Assembly: GCA_018657385.1 (NCBI GenBank)
Contig: JABHXF010000048.1
Span: 37,334 to 101,333, forward strand
Direction of reading: 5' to 3'
Source: Candidatus Woesearchaeota archaeon
GTDB taxonomy: Archaea > Nanobdellota > Nanobdellia > Woesearchaeales > DSVV01
DNA: 64,000 nucleotides
Below the pieces are notes generated by a model, which did not search any database, was not told the DNA's origin, and saw only the letters and a list, made by a program, of their open reading frames with translations. Shown in pieces: positions 53,607 through 61,784 of this stretch; the first letter of the stretch is position 1, and the number at the start of each line of letters is the position of its first letter. Made by a program: the position numbers and the translations under genes.

Positions 53607-55706
53607 TTATTTCTTTTTTTTATTAACAATATTAATTATTCCAAATAATATGATTAATCCAATAATTACTCCCCCAATTATGCCTGCTAATTTTGAATCA
53701 CTATTGATTCTATTGAAATATAAAATTGCTTTATCTTTTATTGTTAAATCTTTAACTTCTATTTTTAATATATCTTCTACTTCATACCTGGTATTGTCTT
53801 TATCATAATATTCTACTAAAATTTTAAATTCATTAGTTTTTGATGCTAACTGATAACCTGGGATTGTAATTTCAAAATCTCTATCTTGGGTAAATGTTTC
53901 CATCTTCCATTCTTCATGACCAAAATTATAAAATAATTTTATAGAAATATTAATTGGGCTAGAACTACTTTGTTTTTCAACAGTAAACTTAATATCAAAT
54001 GGTTTGCTAAATATTATTGTTTCTGGAAAAATTGTTTCTTTGATTTTTAAAACTGGTTTTTCTTCAACTATAAACTCAACTGTTGCTGTTTTTGAAATTT
54101 CATTATTTTTTGCAGTAATAACTGCATCATATGATCCTTCTTTTTTTTGTTTTGTAAATGTTATTTCTCTTTGTTGTGAAATTTTTAATTCTATTTTTTT
54201 ACAATCGGAATCATAACAAACATCAAGCTCTTTTATATTAGTATTTCCATTGTTCTTTAAACTACATTTAATATTTACGTCTTCTGAGATATAATAATTT
54301 TTTCTCTCACTATTACAATTCATACTTATTTTTTTAGAATAAACTTTTTGCTCTTTTTGTGTTAGTGCCTCTAGTAATTCTTGAACATCTTTATGACTTA
54401 ATGTCGTTTCTCCAAATTTAGCTTTTAGATTTATCATTGATGTTTCATTAAAACTAGTATAAACTAATATTGGGAACGTATAAACATTAATCTTTGGTAG
54501 GTCTTTTGCAATTTTTACACGCCAATATACTGTTTTTTCTTCATTTGGCTTTAATAAAACGTATTTATTCAATGGATCAATTATTTCCAATGGATTTATA
54601 CCATTAATTGGTTGTGTTTTTGAAACACTAATTCTAATTGGTAAATAATAATTATTTAAGTTTTTAATTCTAGCATGTAATAAATTATATGATCCAAATC
54701 CTACCATCTCTTTTGTTAATGAATTTGTTATTTTAACTCTCTCAGACATTTGATTACCATAATCTATGATTTCTGTGTCCATTTTAATCCCTGATGAACT
54801 AATCCCTACTTCATGACCAAGCCACTCAAATGATGTTGATGTTTTATCAGAATCAAAACTTTCTTTAAGCTTAATATGGGTTGGATCAATTATTCCCATC
54901 TGTCCATAAGTAACATCAAAAGGAACCCATCCATAACTTGGGAAATAAATTTCTGCCCAACCATGTGTGCCCCAGTTTTCTGTGAATAATTCAGATTCAG
55001 TATATGAAATACCTGCAACAAATTTTGCAGGAATATTTAATGTCCTAACTAATGAAATAAATAAATTAGTTAATTCATCACAAACACCTCTTCTATTCTC
55101 TAAAACCCATGATGCTGGCAAAGAAGCATCTGCGGTTAATGTGTCTAAGGAATAATTTATGTTCTCATTAGTCCATGTTGCAATTTTAAAAACAGTTTCA
55201 TATAAATCATCTTCACCTTCTGCAAGTTCTGTGGCTAATTCAATAATTGCTTCATTATTATAATCCATTAATTCTGTTTCTTCTAAATATAGTTTATATT
55301 CTTCCGGAATAGTTGCTATTGGGAATTTTATTTTTTCCTCTATCTTTTTTGGAATATTTATTGTTCTAATATTAGAATCAATTTTCACCTGATATTTATC
55401 TTTTTGAGGGTCTTGCCAGTTAAAAATTAAATTTTCACCTTTTTGATAATCTGTTGGAGTTACTTGAAATACCACATTATCCTGTCTATAGTCATTTCTT
55501 GGGAAAAAACTTAAACTTAAATTAATATTTTTAATTAAAAAATCATTACTTTTTGGTTCAACAGTAATATCTGTCTTAACTTTGAAATCTAATAATAATG
55601 AATCACTAACAATGTTCCAATTTTCATAAGGGGTGTTAGAAGCAGCTACATTGCTAATAAATATTAGAAAAAATGCAAAAATAATGTATTTTTTTATAAT
55701 TTTCAT
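53607..55706 (-). CDS. Surface-anchored transglutaminase-like protein
   Basis: The 699-residue protein has a signal peptide (residues 1-22), a transglutaminase/cysteine-protease core with the Cys in RRGVCDELTNLF near 212, His in WGTHGWAEIYFPS near 250, and Asp in PFDVTYGQ near 266, then several beta-sandwich regions, and a C-terminal membrane helix (LAGIIGGVIIGLIILFGII) followed by a Lys tail. The intact Cys-His-Asp triad suggests an active extracellular peptidase or crosslinker. The anchor keeps it at the cell surface. Single gene, divergent from the MFS transporter. Confidence 0.82.
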   Translation of the reverse strand: MKIIKKYIIFAFFLIFISNVAASNTPYENWNIVSDSLLLDFKVKTDITVEPKSNDFLIKNINLSLSFFPRNDYRQDNVVFQVTPTDYQKGENLIFNWQDPQKDKYQVKIDSNIRTINIPKKIEEKIKFPIATIPEEYKLYLEETELMDYNNEAIIELATELAEGEDDLYETVFKIATWTNENINYSLDTLTADASLPASWVLENRRGVCDELTNLFISLVRTLNIPAKFVAGISYTESELFTENWGTHGWAEIYFPSYGWVPFDVTYGQMGIIDPTHIKLKESFDSDKTSTSFEWLGHEVGISSSGIKMDTEIIDYGNQMSERVKITNSLTKEMVGFGSYNLLHARIKNLNNYYLPIRISVSKTQPINGINPLEIIDPLNKYVLLKPNEEKTVYWRVKIAKDLPKINVYTFPILVYTSFNETSMINLKAKFGETTLSHKDVQELLEALTQKEQKVYSKKISMNCNSERKNYYISEDVNIKCSLKNNGNTNIKELDVCYDSDCKKIELKISQQREITFTKQKKEGSYDAVITAKNNEISKTATVEFIVEEKPVLKIKETIFPETIIFSKPFDIKFTVEKQSSSSPINISIKLFYNFGHEEWKMETFTQDRDFEITIPGYQLASKTNEFKILVEYYDKDNTRYEVEDILKIEVKDLTIKDKAILYFNRINSDSKLAGIIGGVIIGLIILFGIINIVNKKKK

Positions 55707-55839
55707 AATAATGCCTCTTTTAATGTTTTTAATATATATTTGGTATAGTTATTTAAATATATTGTCATCTAAATATTATTCTCTAAACATATTATTTTTC
55801 ATAGAAATCTATATATAGTACCGTTATCTAAAAAAATCT

Positions 55840-57357
55840 ATGCAAGAATTTCTAAAAAAGCAAAAGTTTTGGAGAAATGTAAAAAGAATTAATAAAAAGA
55901 CTACAAATGAAAGTTTGAAATATTCTATAAAGGATGGTTCTGCTTACTCAGTTATGAATGGTTTTGGTAGGGATTATTTGTCTACATTTGCTGTTGCTTT
56001 GAGTGCAACAAATACACATCTTGCATTTTTGAATTCTTTACCCACATTAATTAGTAGTATTTTTCAGTTATATGCTGCAAAAATCACTGATTATACTGGG
56101 CAAAGGATGAAGATTATTTTAAAAGCAATTCTTTTACAAGCTCTAAATTGGTTGCCATTATTTTTGCTTCCTATCCTATTTCAGAAATATAGTCACGGAT
56201 TTAGTTTAATCTTTTTGATATTTTTTGTAACAGTAAGTTATGTTTTAGAAGCAATGACAATCCCAGCATGGAATAGTTTGATGGGAGATATTGTAAAAGA
56301 GAATGAACGAGGGAGATATTTTGGATTAAGAAATAAAATTACAGGAAGTGTTGCTTTTGCAAGTGTTGTTATTGCAGGTTTAATCTTAAGTTTATTTGAA
56401 GGTATTAATATCTGGATTGGTTTTGGGATTTTATTTTCAGTTGCTTGTATCGCAAGACTTATTTCTTATCAATACATGAAAGAGATTTATGAACCAAAAT
56501 ATAAAATTGCACTTAAGAAAAAATACAATATTATACAATTTATGAGATCAATGAAAGAGACAAATTTTGGAAGATTTGTTAATTTTAATGCAATATTTAA
56601 ATTTGTTGTTAATATTGCTTCTCCTTTTTTTGTTCCTTTTTTATTATTGAATGCTGGTTTTAGTTATTTACAATTAACAATTGCATTGTCAGCAGCTACT
56701 GTTTCTTCATTTTTAGTTATGTTATATTGGGGACGAAATGCAGATGTGTTTGGAAATAAAAAAATAATGATTGTTTGTGGATTGTTAATACCACTAATTC
56801 CACTCTTATGGGTAATTAATCATAGCTTTTATTTTATTATTTTTGTACAATGCTTGTCTGGTTTTGTTTGGAGCGGATATAATTTAGCAAGTTCTAATTT
56901 TATATTTGATACTGTTTCACCAGAAAAAAGAGCAAGAGGGGTTGCATTCTATAATCTTGCATGGGGTATTGCAGTATTTGTAGGTAGTATGATTGGGGCA
57001 TTTCTTTCAAATGTTTTTCCTGCAAAAGGAATTGGTTTTATGATTAATTCAAACTATGAAATGATTTTTTTGATATCTGCAATCTTAAGATTTACAGCTA
57101 TGGCTGTTTATATGAATAGGTTTAAGGAAGTTAGAAAAGTAGAACCAGCAGATGTTCATGTTTTGTTTTTTAAGTTAGTTGCTGTAAGACCATTATCAGG
57201 TATGGTTGTAAGTGCTGTTGGAAGTCTAGATTTTACATATAAACAAGTTAAAAAGCACTATAAGAAACCTTATGAGTTTACTTCTAAACATTTATCTAAA
57301 CCTTATGAGTTTGTTAAGAAGAATGTACACTTTGATGAATTGTTGAAAGGTAAATAA
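55840..57357 (+). CDS. Major facilitator superfamily transporter
   Basis: The 505-residue protein has about 11-12 hydrophobic segments. Loops typical of MFS include AAKITDYTGQRMKII after helix 2 (the D-R motif-A-like turn) and YWGRNADVFGNKKIMIVCG at the start of the second half (GxxADRxGxKK-like). The AMTIPAWNSLMGDIVKENERGRYFGLRNK segment is typical of the family. The C-terminal 60 residues are a charged cytoplasmic tail with a partial repeat (KKPYEF twice). Substrate unknown. A tRNA-Ser gene is encoded immediately after on the other strand. Confidence 0.87.
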   Translation: MQEFLKKQKFWRNVKRINKKTTNESLKYSIKDGSAYSVMNGFGRDYLSTFAVALSATNTHLAFLNSLPTLISSIFQLYAAKITDYTGQRMKIILKAILLQALNWLPLFLLPILFQKYSHGFSLIFLIFFVTVSYVLEAMTIPAWNSLMGDIVKENERGRYFGLRNKITGSVAFASVVIAGLILSLFEGINIWIGFGILFSVACIARLISYQYMKEIYEPKYKIALKKKYNIIQFMRSMKETNFGRFVNFNAIFKFVVNIASPFFVPFLLLNAGFSYLQLTIALSAATVSSFLVMLYWGRNADVFGNKKIMIVCGLLIPLIPLLWVINHSFYFIIFVQCLSGFVWSGYNLASSNFIFDTVSPEKRARGVAFYNLAWGIAVFVGSMIGAFLSNVFPAKGIGFMINSNYEMIFLISAILRFTAMAVYMNRFKEVRKVEPADVHVLFFKLVAVRPLSGMVVSAVGSLDFTYKQVKKHYKKPYEFTSKHLSKPYEFVKKNVHFDELLKGK

Positions 57358-57359
57358 AA

Positions 57360-57521
57360 CGTCGCGGCTGGGACTTTCAAATCCTGGGAATTTGAAGTCT
57401 CCCCAAGGGATATTTGAACCCAGATAGGCCGAAGCCAACAGGATCTTCACGCAATAATTGCAGGATTATCTAACAATGATTGATAGCAATCCTGCGCAGT
57501 ACCAGATTGTGCCACCGCGAC
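57360..57521 (-). tRNA. tRNA-Ser(GCU) with two apparent introns
   Basis: On the minus strand GTCGCGG (57521-57515) pairs with CCGCGAC (57367-57361), followed by discriminator G at 57360 as in tRNA-Ser. A D-arm (GCAC...CTGC with GG), anticodon stem CAGGA/TCCTG, anticodon GCT, a long variable arm TTGGCTTCGGCC, and T-stem CTGGG/CCCAG are present. Two insertions interrupt it: 39 nt at 57445-57483 (canonical position 37/38) and 39 nt at about 57374-57412, inside the T-loop (TTCAAA then T). Removing both gives an 84-nt class II tRNA. The T-loop intron shows TTCA/TGAA pairing flanked by short bulges, close to a bulge-helix-bulge motif. Exact T-loop junction may shift by one base. Confidence 0.88.
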
Positions 57522-57614
57522 GCATGAAAAGGATAGAAATCTAGGATGTTTTTAAAGGTTTTGAATGAGAAAGGTTTTTTTTGGTTTATTTTAATAAAAT
57601 TTTAAGAAAAATTA

Positions 57615-57689
57615 TAGCGGAGAGTGGATTTGAACCACTGACCTTTGGGTTATGAGCCCAACGGGCACTCCTGGCTGCCCTACCCCGCT
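57615..57689 (-). tRNA. Initiator tRNA-Met (CAU)
   Basis: Minus-strand AGCGGGG...CTCCGCT with A73 forms the acceptor with an A1-U72 pair, a hallmark of archaeal initiator tRNA. The anticodon stem carries three G-C pairs (TTGGG CTCATAA CCCAA) around CAT, and the T-arm reads AGTGG TTCAAAT CCACT. The tRNA has 75 nt with no intron. CCA is not encoded. Confidence 0.95.
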
Positions 57690-57778
57690 ATATAAATATT
57701 CAGAACTATTAGCACCTTTATAAATGTTGTCCAAAAAGTAATATTTATAAGTAAAGAGCAGTTTTTAACCTAAATCAT

Positions 57779-57970
57779 GGCGATGGTAATGTAATCTGGT
57801 TAGCATAGGGGACTGTGGATAACCAGTAGGGAAGAGCACTTACTCGTACAATCTTTGCTGAGTGAGCAGCTATCCCCTTGTCCGGGAAGATGTTGCATCA
57901 TTGCACATCTCGGAAATTCAAAAATCATTAGGGATTTAATTCCTTAGGAATGAAAGTCCCGGCCATCGCC
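57779..57970 (+). tRNA. tRNA-His(GUG) with three apparent introns
   Basis: G(-1)-GCGATGG (57779-57786) pairs with CCATCGC-C73 (57963-57970), the extra G-C pair that marks tRNA-His. The D-arm ATGT...GCAT and anticodon stem GGGGA/TCCCC hold CTGTGGA with GTG. Three insertions are inferred: 57819-57871 (53 nt, position 37/38); 57887-57916 (30 nt, at the T-stem/T-loop junction); and about 57923-57956 (34 nt, in the T-loop). For the second, TCCG/CGGA forms a 4-bp helix flanked by 3-nt bulges (GGA, AAT) and an AGATG/CATCT intron stem, a good bulge-helix-bulge site. Splicing gives CCGGG-TTCAAAT-CCCGG. A TATA box (TATTTATAA, 57742-57750) lies upstream. Confidence 0.85.
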
Positions 57971-58643
57971 CTTCTTTTTTTCTTAAAAAATTGTTAATTT
58001 TATTCTTTTTGTACTCTAATGCTAAATGGTTTATTAAATAGTTATTAATAAAGTTATAATTTTTCTTTGAAACTTTGAATTCAGTAACAAAGTACCTACC
58101 AATATATGTTCTATCTCCAAATCTATTATTTACAGCACAAGTCATATGTTTTTTCATACCAATTATCAACTCTATTGGTTTTTCTTTAGTTGAAATTCTA
58201 ATTTGGCATTGTGGGTATTTTGGTCGAGTGATTCTGATGTCGCCATCAGCGTCGATAACTCCTGCCAAATATGCACCAAACAAGCTATGTTTATTTAAAA
58301 CCCATTTTGGTGGTGTTACTGGCTCTGAAAATTTTATGTCAAGTAAATTGAAAGTCTTAAGTAAGTTTTTACAACCAAATTTATATTCATATTTCTTAAA
58401 TTTATTGTATGTCAATGAAATGAACATACTTCCTTTAACCTTGAAGATTTTTTGTGAAATTTTTATAAATTTGTATTGCATAGGTAAGGATTTTTCTCCA
58501 ACTCCAAGAACTATATAATATCTTTTTACCTTTAAGCTTTTTACAAATTGTTTTTTAAAATAACCATCACTTTGAACTACTCCAATCCAATATGCAAGGT
58601 CTTCTTTTTTTAAATTTTTGATTTGTTTATTGTTTAGTGTCAT
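57936..58643 (-). CDS. LAGLIDADG homing endonuclease
   Basis: The 235-residue protein has two LAGLIDADG motifs: LAYWIGVVQSDGYF (residues about 17-29) and FGAYLAGVIDADGDI (122-136), each with the acidic metal ligand. Two motifs in one chain indicate a monomeric endonuclease. The 3' end of the gene runs antisense through the third intron and the 3' exon of tRNA-His, so it is not carried in sense inside that intron. It may cut a tRNA gene and help introns spread. Start ATG 58643. Confidence 0.87.
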   Translation of the reverse strand: MTLNNKQIKNLKKEDLAYWIGVVQSDGYFKKQFVKSLKVKRYYIVLGVGEKSLPMQYKFIKISQKIFKVKGSMFISLTYNKFKKYEYKFGCKNLLKTFNLLDIKFSEPVTPPKWVLNKHSLFGAYLAGVIDADGDIRITRPKYPQCQIRISTKEKPIELIIGMKKHMTCAVNNRFGDRTYIGRYFVTEFKVSKKNYNFINNYLINHLALEYKKNKINNFLRKKEGRWPGLSFLRN

Positions 58644-58709
58644 ATTACATCAATTAGTTTCCTTTGTGAAACTGCGTAAATGGTTTGTCTTTATAAACTT
58701 CACATCAAC

Positions 58710-58784
58710 ATGTCTAGTGGAAGCCTCATTAAGCTCTTAGGACCCATAATTCTGTAATTAGTGGCCATATAGGGCACTAGACAT
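58710..58784 (+). ncRNA. Structured RNA with 10-bp closing helix
   Basis: ATGTCTAGTG (58710-58719) pairs exactly with CACTAGACAT (58775-58784). Inside, TAATT-CTGT-AATTA forms a tight hairpin extended by CCA/TGG, and CCT/AGG can close another. A TATA box TTTATAAA (58690-58697) lies upstream, though its spacing points to a start near 58718-58720. A T-rich tract follows. The interval lies between the homing endonuclease gene and the ribosomal operon. An H/ACA guide RNA (CACTAG-ACA) was considered but no kink-turn is clear. Strand is inferred from the TATA box. Confidence 0.5.
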
Positions 58785-58871
58785 TTATTTCTTATGAAGA
58801 AAACCATTATTTGGCAGTTCAATACTTATAACATATGTAAATTGACAATAACAGATAAATATTTCCAAAAC

Positions 58872-58974
58872 ATTTATAAATGACCCCCAACTCCAAGCTA
58901 ACATTAGCCCGAGTGAAAGCGTATTTAGGGTTGTTGAATTTCAACTTCTACGTGCTTTCTGTGGTATAAATAAA
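58872..58974 (+). promoter_or_regulatory. Promoter and structured leader of the uS13 operon
   Basis: TTTATAAA (58873-58880) is a TATA box giving a start near 58902. The leader of about 70 nt contains GAAAGC-GTA (58915-58923) pairing with TAC-gt-GCTTTC (58949-58959) and an inner GTTG/CAAC hairpin (58930-58945). The stem ends 15 nt before the ATG. The arrangement suits autogenous control by an operon protein (uS4, uS13 or other). Confidence 0.5.
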
Positions 58975-59448
58975 ATGGCAGAAAATCAAGACTATAAACA
59001 CATTATAAGGGTAGCTAATACTGATTTAGATGGTAGTAAGGGAATAGCTCAAGCTCTTAAAAAGATTAAGGGAGTTAGTTTTATGTTTGCTAATATGTTA
59101 TGTCATTTAGCAAAGGTTGATAATGACAAGCAAGCTGGAAAATTAAATGAAAAAGAAGTTGAATCACTAAATTCTTGCATTAAAGATCCTTTAACAAGTG
59201 GATCTCCTAAATGGATGTTAAATAGAAGAAATGATTATGTTACTGGTGAAGATAAACATTTAGTTATGGGTGATCTTAAATTTACGCAAGAAAATGATAT
59301 TCGAAGAATGAAAAAGATTAAAGCTTACAGAGGCACTAGGCACATGTTTGGTTTGCCATGTAGGGGCCAAAGAACAAAATCTAATTTTAGAAGAAATAAA
59401 GGGAAAGTACAAGGAGTAAAAAGAAAAGCAGGTAAGAAAGGTAAATAA
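58975..59448 (+). CDS. rps13: Ribosomal protein uS13
   Basis: The 157-residue protein shows the uS13 pattern: HIIRVANTDLDGSKGIAQAL, KKIKGVSFMFANML (helix-turn), and the basic tail KKIKAYRGTRHMFGLPCRGQ with RTKSNFRRNKGK. It binds the 30S head near the P-site tRNA. It is the first gene of the operon uS13-uS4-uS11-RpoD-eL18-uL13-uS9-RpoN, the usual archaeal order, and is preceded by a structured leader. Confidence 0.95.
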   Translation: MAENQDYKHIIRVANTDLDGSKGIAQALKKIKGVSFMFANMLCHLAKVDNDKQAGKLNEKEVESLNSCIKDPLTSGSPKWMLNRRNDYVTGEDKHLVMGDLKFTQENDIRRMKKIKAYRGTRHMFGLPCRGQRTKSNFRRNKGKVQGVKRKAGKKGK

Positions 59449-59458
59449 GTGAGATAAA

Positions 59459-59992
59459 ATGGGCGATCCAAAAAAAGCAAGAAAAAAATATAGTACACCA
59501 CCACATCCCTGGAATAAGGATAGGATTGGTTTAGAGAAAACTCTAACTAAAGAATATGGCTTTAAGAATAAGAAAGAAATTTGGAAAATCTCAAGTTTAT
59601 TAAAAAATTTTGCAAAACAAGCTAAAACCTCTATTGTTGTTTCTACTAAACAAGCTGAATTAGAAAAGAAAAATCTAATTGATAAATTAATCAGATTAGG
59701 ATTAATTAAACAAGGTGGTCAAATAGATGATATTTTATCATTAACTATTAAAGATTTTTGTGAACGAAGATTGCAAACCTTATCTGTAAGAAAAAATTTA
59801 GCTAGATCATTGAAACAAGCAAGACAATTTATTGCTCATGGACATATTAGTATTGGTAATAAAAAAGTTACATCTCCTAATTATTTAGTTACAATCGAAG
59901 AAGAAGCTCAACTTTGTTATACATCTTCTTCAGCACTAACAAATAACGAACATCCTGAAAGATTTGTTGAAGAAAAAACAATAGGTAAGTAA
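59459..59992 (+). CDS. rps4: Ribosomal protein uS4
   Basis: The 177-residue protein begins [23 protein letters not shown], the archaeal/eukaryotic uS4 start, and has the S4-type RNA-binding region [21 protein letters not shown], then [20 protein letters not shown]. It nucleates small-subunit assembly. An SD-like GTGAGA precedes the ATG 10 nt after uS13. Confidence 0.95.
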   Translation: MGDPKKARKKYSTPPHPWNKDRIGLEKTLTKEYGFKNKKEIWKISSLLKNFAKQAKTSIVVSTKQAELEKKNLIDKLIRLGLIKQGGQIDDILSLTIKDFCERRLQTLSVRKNLARSLKQARQFIAHGHISIGNKKVTSPNYLVTIEEEAQLCYTSSSALTNNEHPERFVEEKTIGK

Positions 59993-59993
59993 A

Positions 59994-60584
59994 ATGACCG
60001 AAGAAAAACCAGCACCTAAATCAACAGATGCACCAAAACCAACAGATGCACCAAAACCAACAGGTGTACCTAAACCTGAAATCAAAGGTAAAATTCCTGA
60101 TAACAGGGATAAAAGACCTGATAATAGAGATAGAAGGCCTGATAATAGGGGAAGACCTGATAATCGCGGTGGAGAAAGAAGATTTAGGGATAGAGGACCT
60201 CTTAGATGGGGTATTGCTTATATTTATGCATCATATAATAATACTATAATTCATATTACTGACATTACAGGTTGTGAAACAATTACAAAATGTAGTGGTG
60301 GTATGGTTGTTAAGGCTGATAGGTTGGAAAGTTCACCAACTGCTGCAATGACTGCAGCAAAAAAAGCAGCTGAAACTGCTAAAGAAAGAGGAATTAATGC
60401 TATTCATGTTAAGATCAGATCAAGGGGTGGCCATAATGGTCCAACAAATCCTGGTCCTGGAGCTCAAGCAGCTGTAAGAGCATTAGCAAGAATGGGATTA
60501 AAAATAGGAATTATTGAAGACACAACTCCAATACCTCACGACGGTTGTCGTAAAAAAGGCGGAAAGCGAGGAAGGAGAGTATAA
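59994..60584 (+). CDS. rps11: Ribosomal protein uS11 with unusual repetitive N-terminus
   Basis: Residues about 73-196 are a normal uS11: [62 protein letters not shown] and the basic end. The first 70 residues are atypical, with DAPKPT-like repeats (residues about 9-30) then repeated PDNR(D/G) units (about 37-60). Archaeal uS11 is usually near 130 residues, so the extension is extra. It is presumably a flexible surface tail. The gene starts 1 nt after the uS4 stop. Confidence 0.93.
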   Translation: MTEEKPAPKSTDAPKPTDAPKPTGVPKPEIKGKIPDNRDKRPDNRDRRPDNRGRPDNRGGERRFRDRGPLRWGIAYIYASYNNTIIHITDITGCETITKCSGGMVVKADRLESSPTAAMTAAKKAAETAKERGINAIHVKIRSRGGHNGPTNPGPGAQAAVRALARMGLKIGIIEDTTPIPHDGCRKKGGKRGRRV

Positions 60585-60585
60585 A

Positions 60586-61386
60586 ATGGAGATTAGATTA
60601 CTAGAAAAAAATAAAGACTTAACAAGATTAAGTTTTATATTAAAGGGTGTTGAACCTGCTTTTGTAAACTCATTAAGAAGATACATGATTAATAAGGTTC
60701 CTACATTGGCAATTGAAGATGTAGAATTTAGAAAAAACTCCTCTGCATTATATGATGAAATTATTGCTCATCGTCTAGGATTAATGCCTTTAACAACTGA
60801 TATTAAAAGTTATAACCTTCCTCAAGATTGCAAGTGCAAGGGTGTAGGATGTTCACAGTGTCAATTAAAAATTACACTTAAAGCAAAGGGACCTAAAACA
60901 GTTTATGGATCAGAATTAAAAAGTGCAGATCCAAAAGTTCAACCAGTATTTCCAGAAACTCCAATTGTAAAATTGCTTAAAGATCAGGAAATTGAATTTG
61001 TGGCAGTTGCATCTATGGGTGTTGGAAAAGAACATATTAAATGGTCACCTGGTTTAGTATATTATAAACATAAACCTGATATTAAGATTGTTAAAAACAG
61101 TTTTGAAAATGCTGAGAAAGTTGCTGAACAATGTCCAGTTGAGATATTCAGTTTCAAAGGTAATAAATTAACATTAAATAATGATAATTTGATGAAATGT
61201 ACATTATGTAATGCATGTGTTGATTCATGTAAAGGTGAAGTAACAGTTGAACCAGAAAAAGATACATTCATATTTTATGTTGAAGCTTGGGGACAATTAA
61301 ATGCAAAAGAAATAATTAACAAAGCAATGTCAGTATTCGACAAAGCACTTGATACATTCAGTGAAAAAATTAAAGAAACTGAATAA
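60586..61386 (+). CDS. rpoD: DNA-directed RNA polymerase subunit D
   Basis: The 267-residue protein matches archaeal RpoD (Rpb3/alpha-like): ILKGVEPAFVNSLRRYMINKVP near residue 20 and RNSSALYDEIIAHRLGLMPL. A ferredoxin-like insertion has CTLCNACVDSC (C205, C208, C211, C215), a complete CxxCxxCxxxC, so one [4Fe-4S] site looks intact. An additional Cys-rich loop CKCKGVGCSQC lies near 83. RpoD with L nucleates polymerase assembly. Start ATG 60586, 1 nt after uS11. Confidence 0.95.
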   Translation: MEIRLLEKNKDLTRLSFILKGVEPAFVNSLRRYMINKVPTLAIEDVEFRKNSSALYDEIIAHRLGLMPLTTDIKSYNLPQDCKCKGVGCSQCQLKITLKAKGPKTVYGSELKSADPKVQPVFPETPIVKLLKDQEIEFVAVASMGVGKEHIKWSPGLVYYKHKPDIKIVKNSFENAEKVAEQCPVEIFSFKGNKLTLNNDNLMKCTLCNACVDSCKGEVTVEPEKDTFIFYVEAWGQLNAKEIINKAMSVFDKALDTFSEKIKETE

Positions 61387-61419
61387 TAGGTAATAATTAA
61401 CAAAATTATAATAATAAAA

Positions 61420-61770
61420 ATGAAATCAAACATACAATTAATAAAATTAGTAGAGGAATTAAAGAAACAATCTAGTTTGGAGAATGTAAAAGTTTGGAAA
61501 CGAATTGCTTCAGACCTTGAAAAACCAACTAGAAGAAGATCTACTGTTAATTTGTATAAAATTAATAAGTTTACTAAACCTGAGGAAACAGTTATTGTTC
61601 CTGGAAAAGTATTAAGTGTTGGTGAACTAGATCATAAAGTTAATGTTGCAGCTTTTAATTTTTCAAGTGAAGCAAAAAATAAAATTACTAATGCTAATGG
61701 TAAAGTTTTAACTATATATGAATTATTGAAATTAAATCCTAAAGGTAAGGGTGTAAGAATTTTAGGTTAA
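61420..61770 (+). CDS. rpl18e: Ribosomal protein eL18
   Basis: The 116-residue protein has the archaeal eL18 pattern: LIKLVEELKKQSSLENVKVW, LEKPTRRRSTVNLYKINK, VIVPGKVLSVGELDHKVNVA and FSSEAKNKI. It belongs to the large subunit. The order RpoD-eL18-uL13-uS9 is typical of archaea. Confidence 0.93.
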   Translation: MKSNIQLIKLVEELKKQSSLENVKVWKRIASDLEKPTRRRSTVNLYKINKFTKPEETVIVPGKVLSVGELDHKVNVAAFNFSSEAKNKITNANGKVLTIYELLKLNPKGKGVRILG

Positions 61771-61784
61771 ATGGAGAAATAAAA

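Noticed and set aside
58710..58784. tRNA gene
   Set aside because: No T-arm, D-arm GG or anticodon arm can be placed in the 75-nt hairpin.
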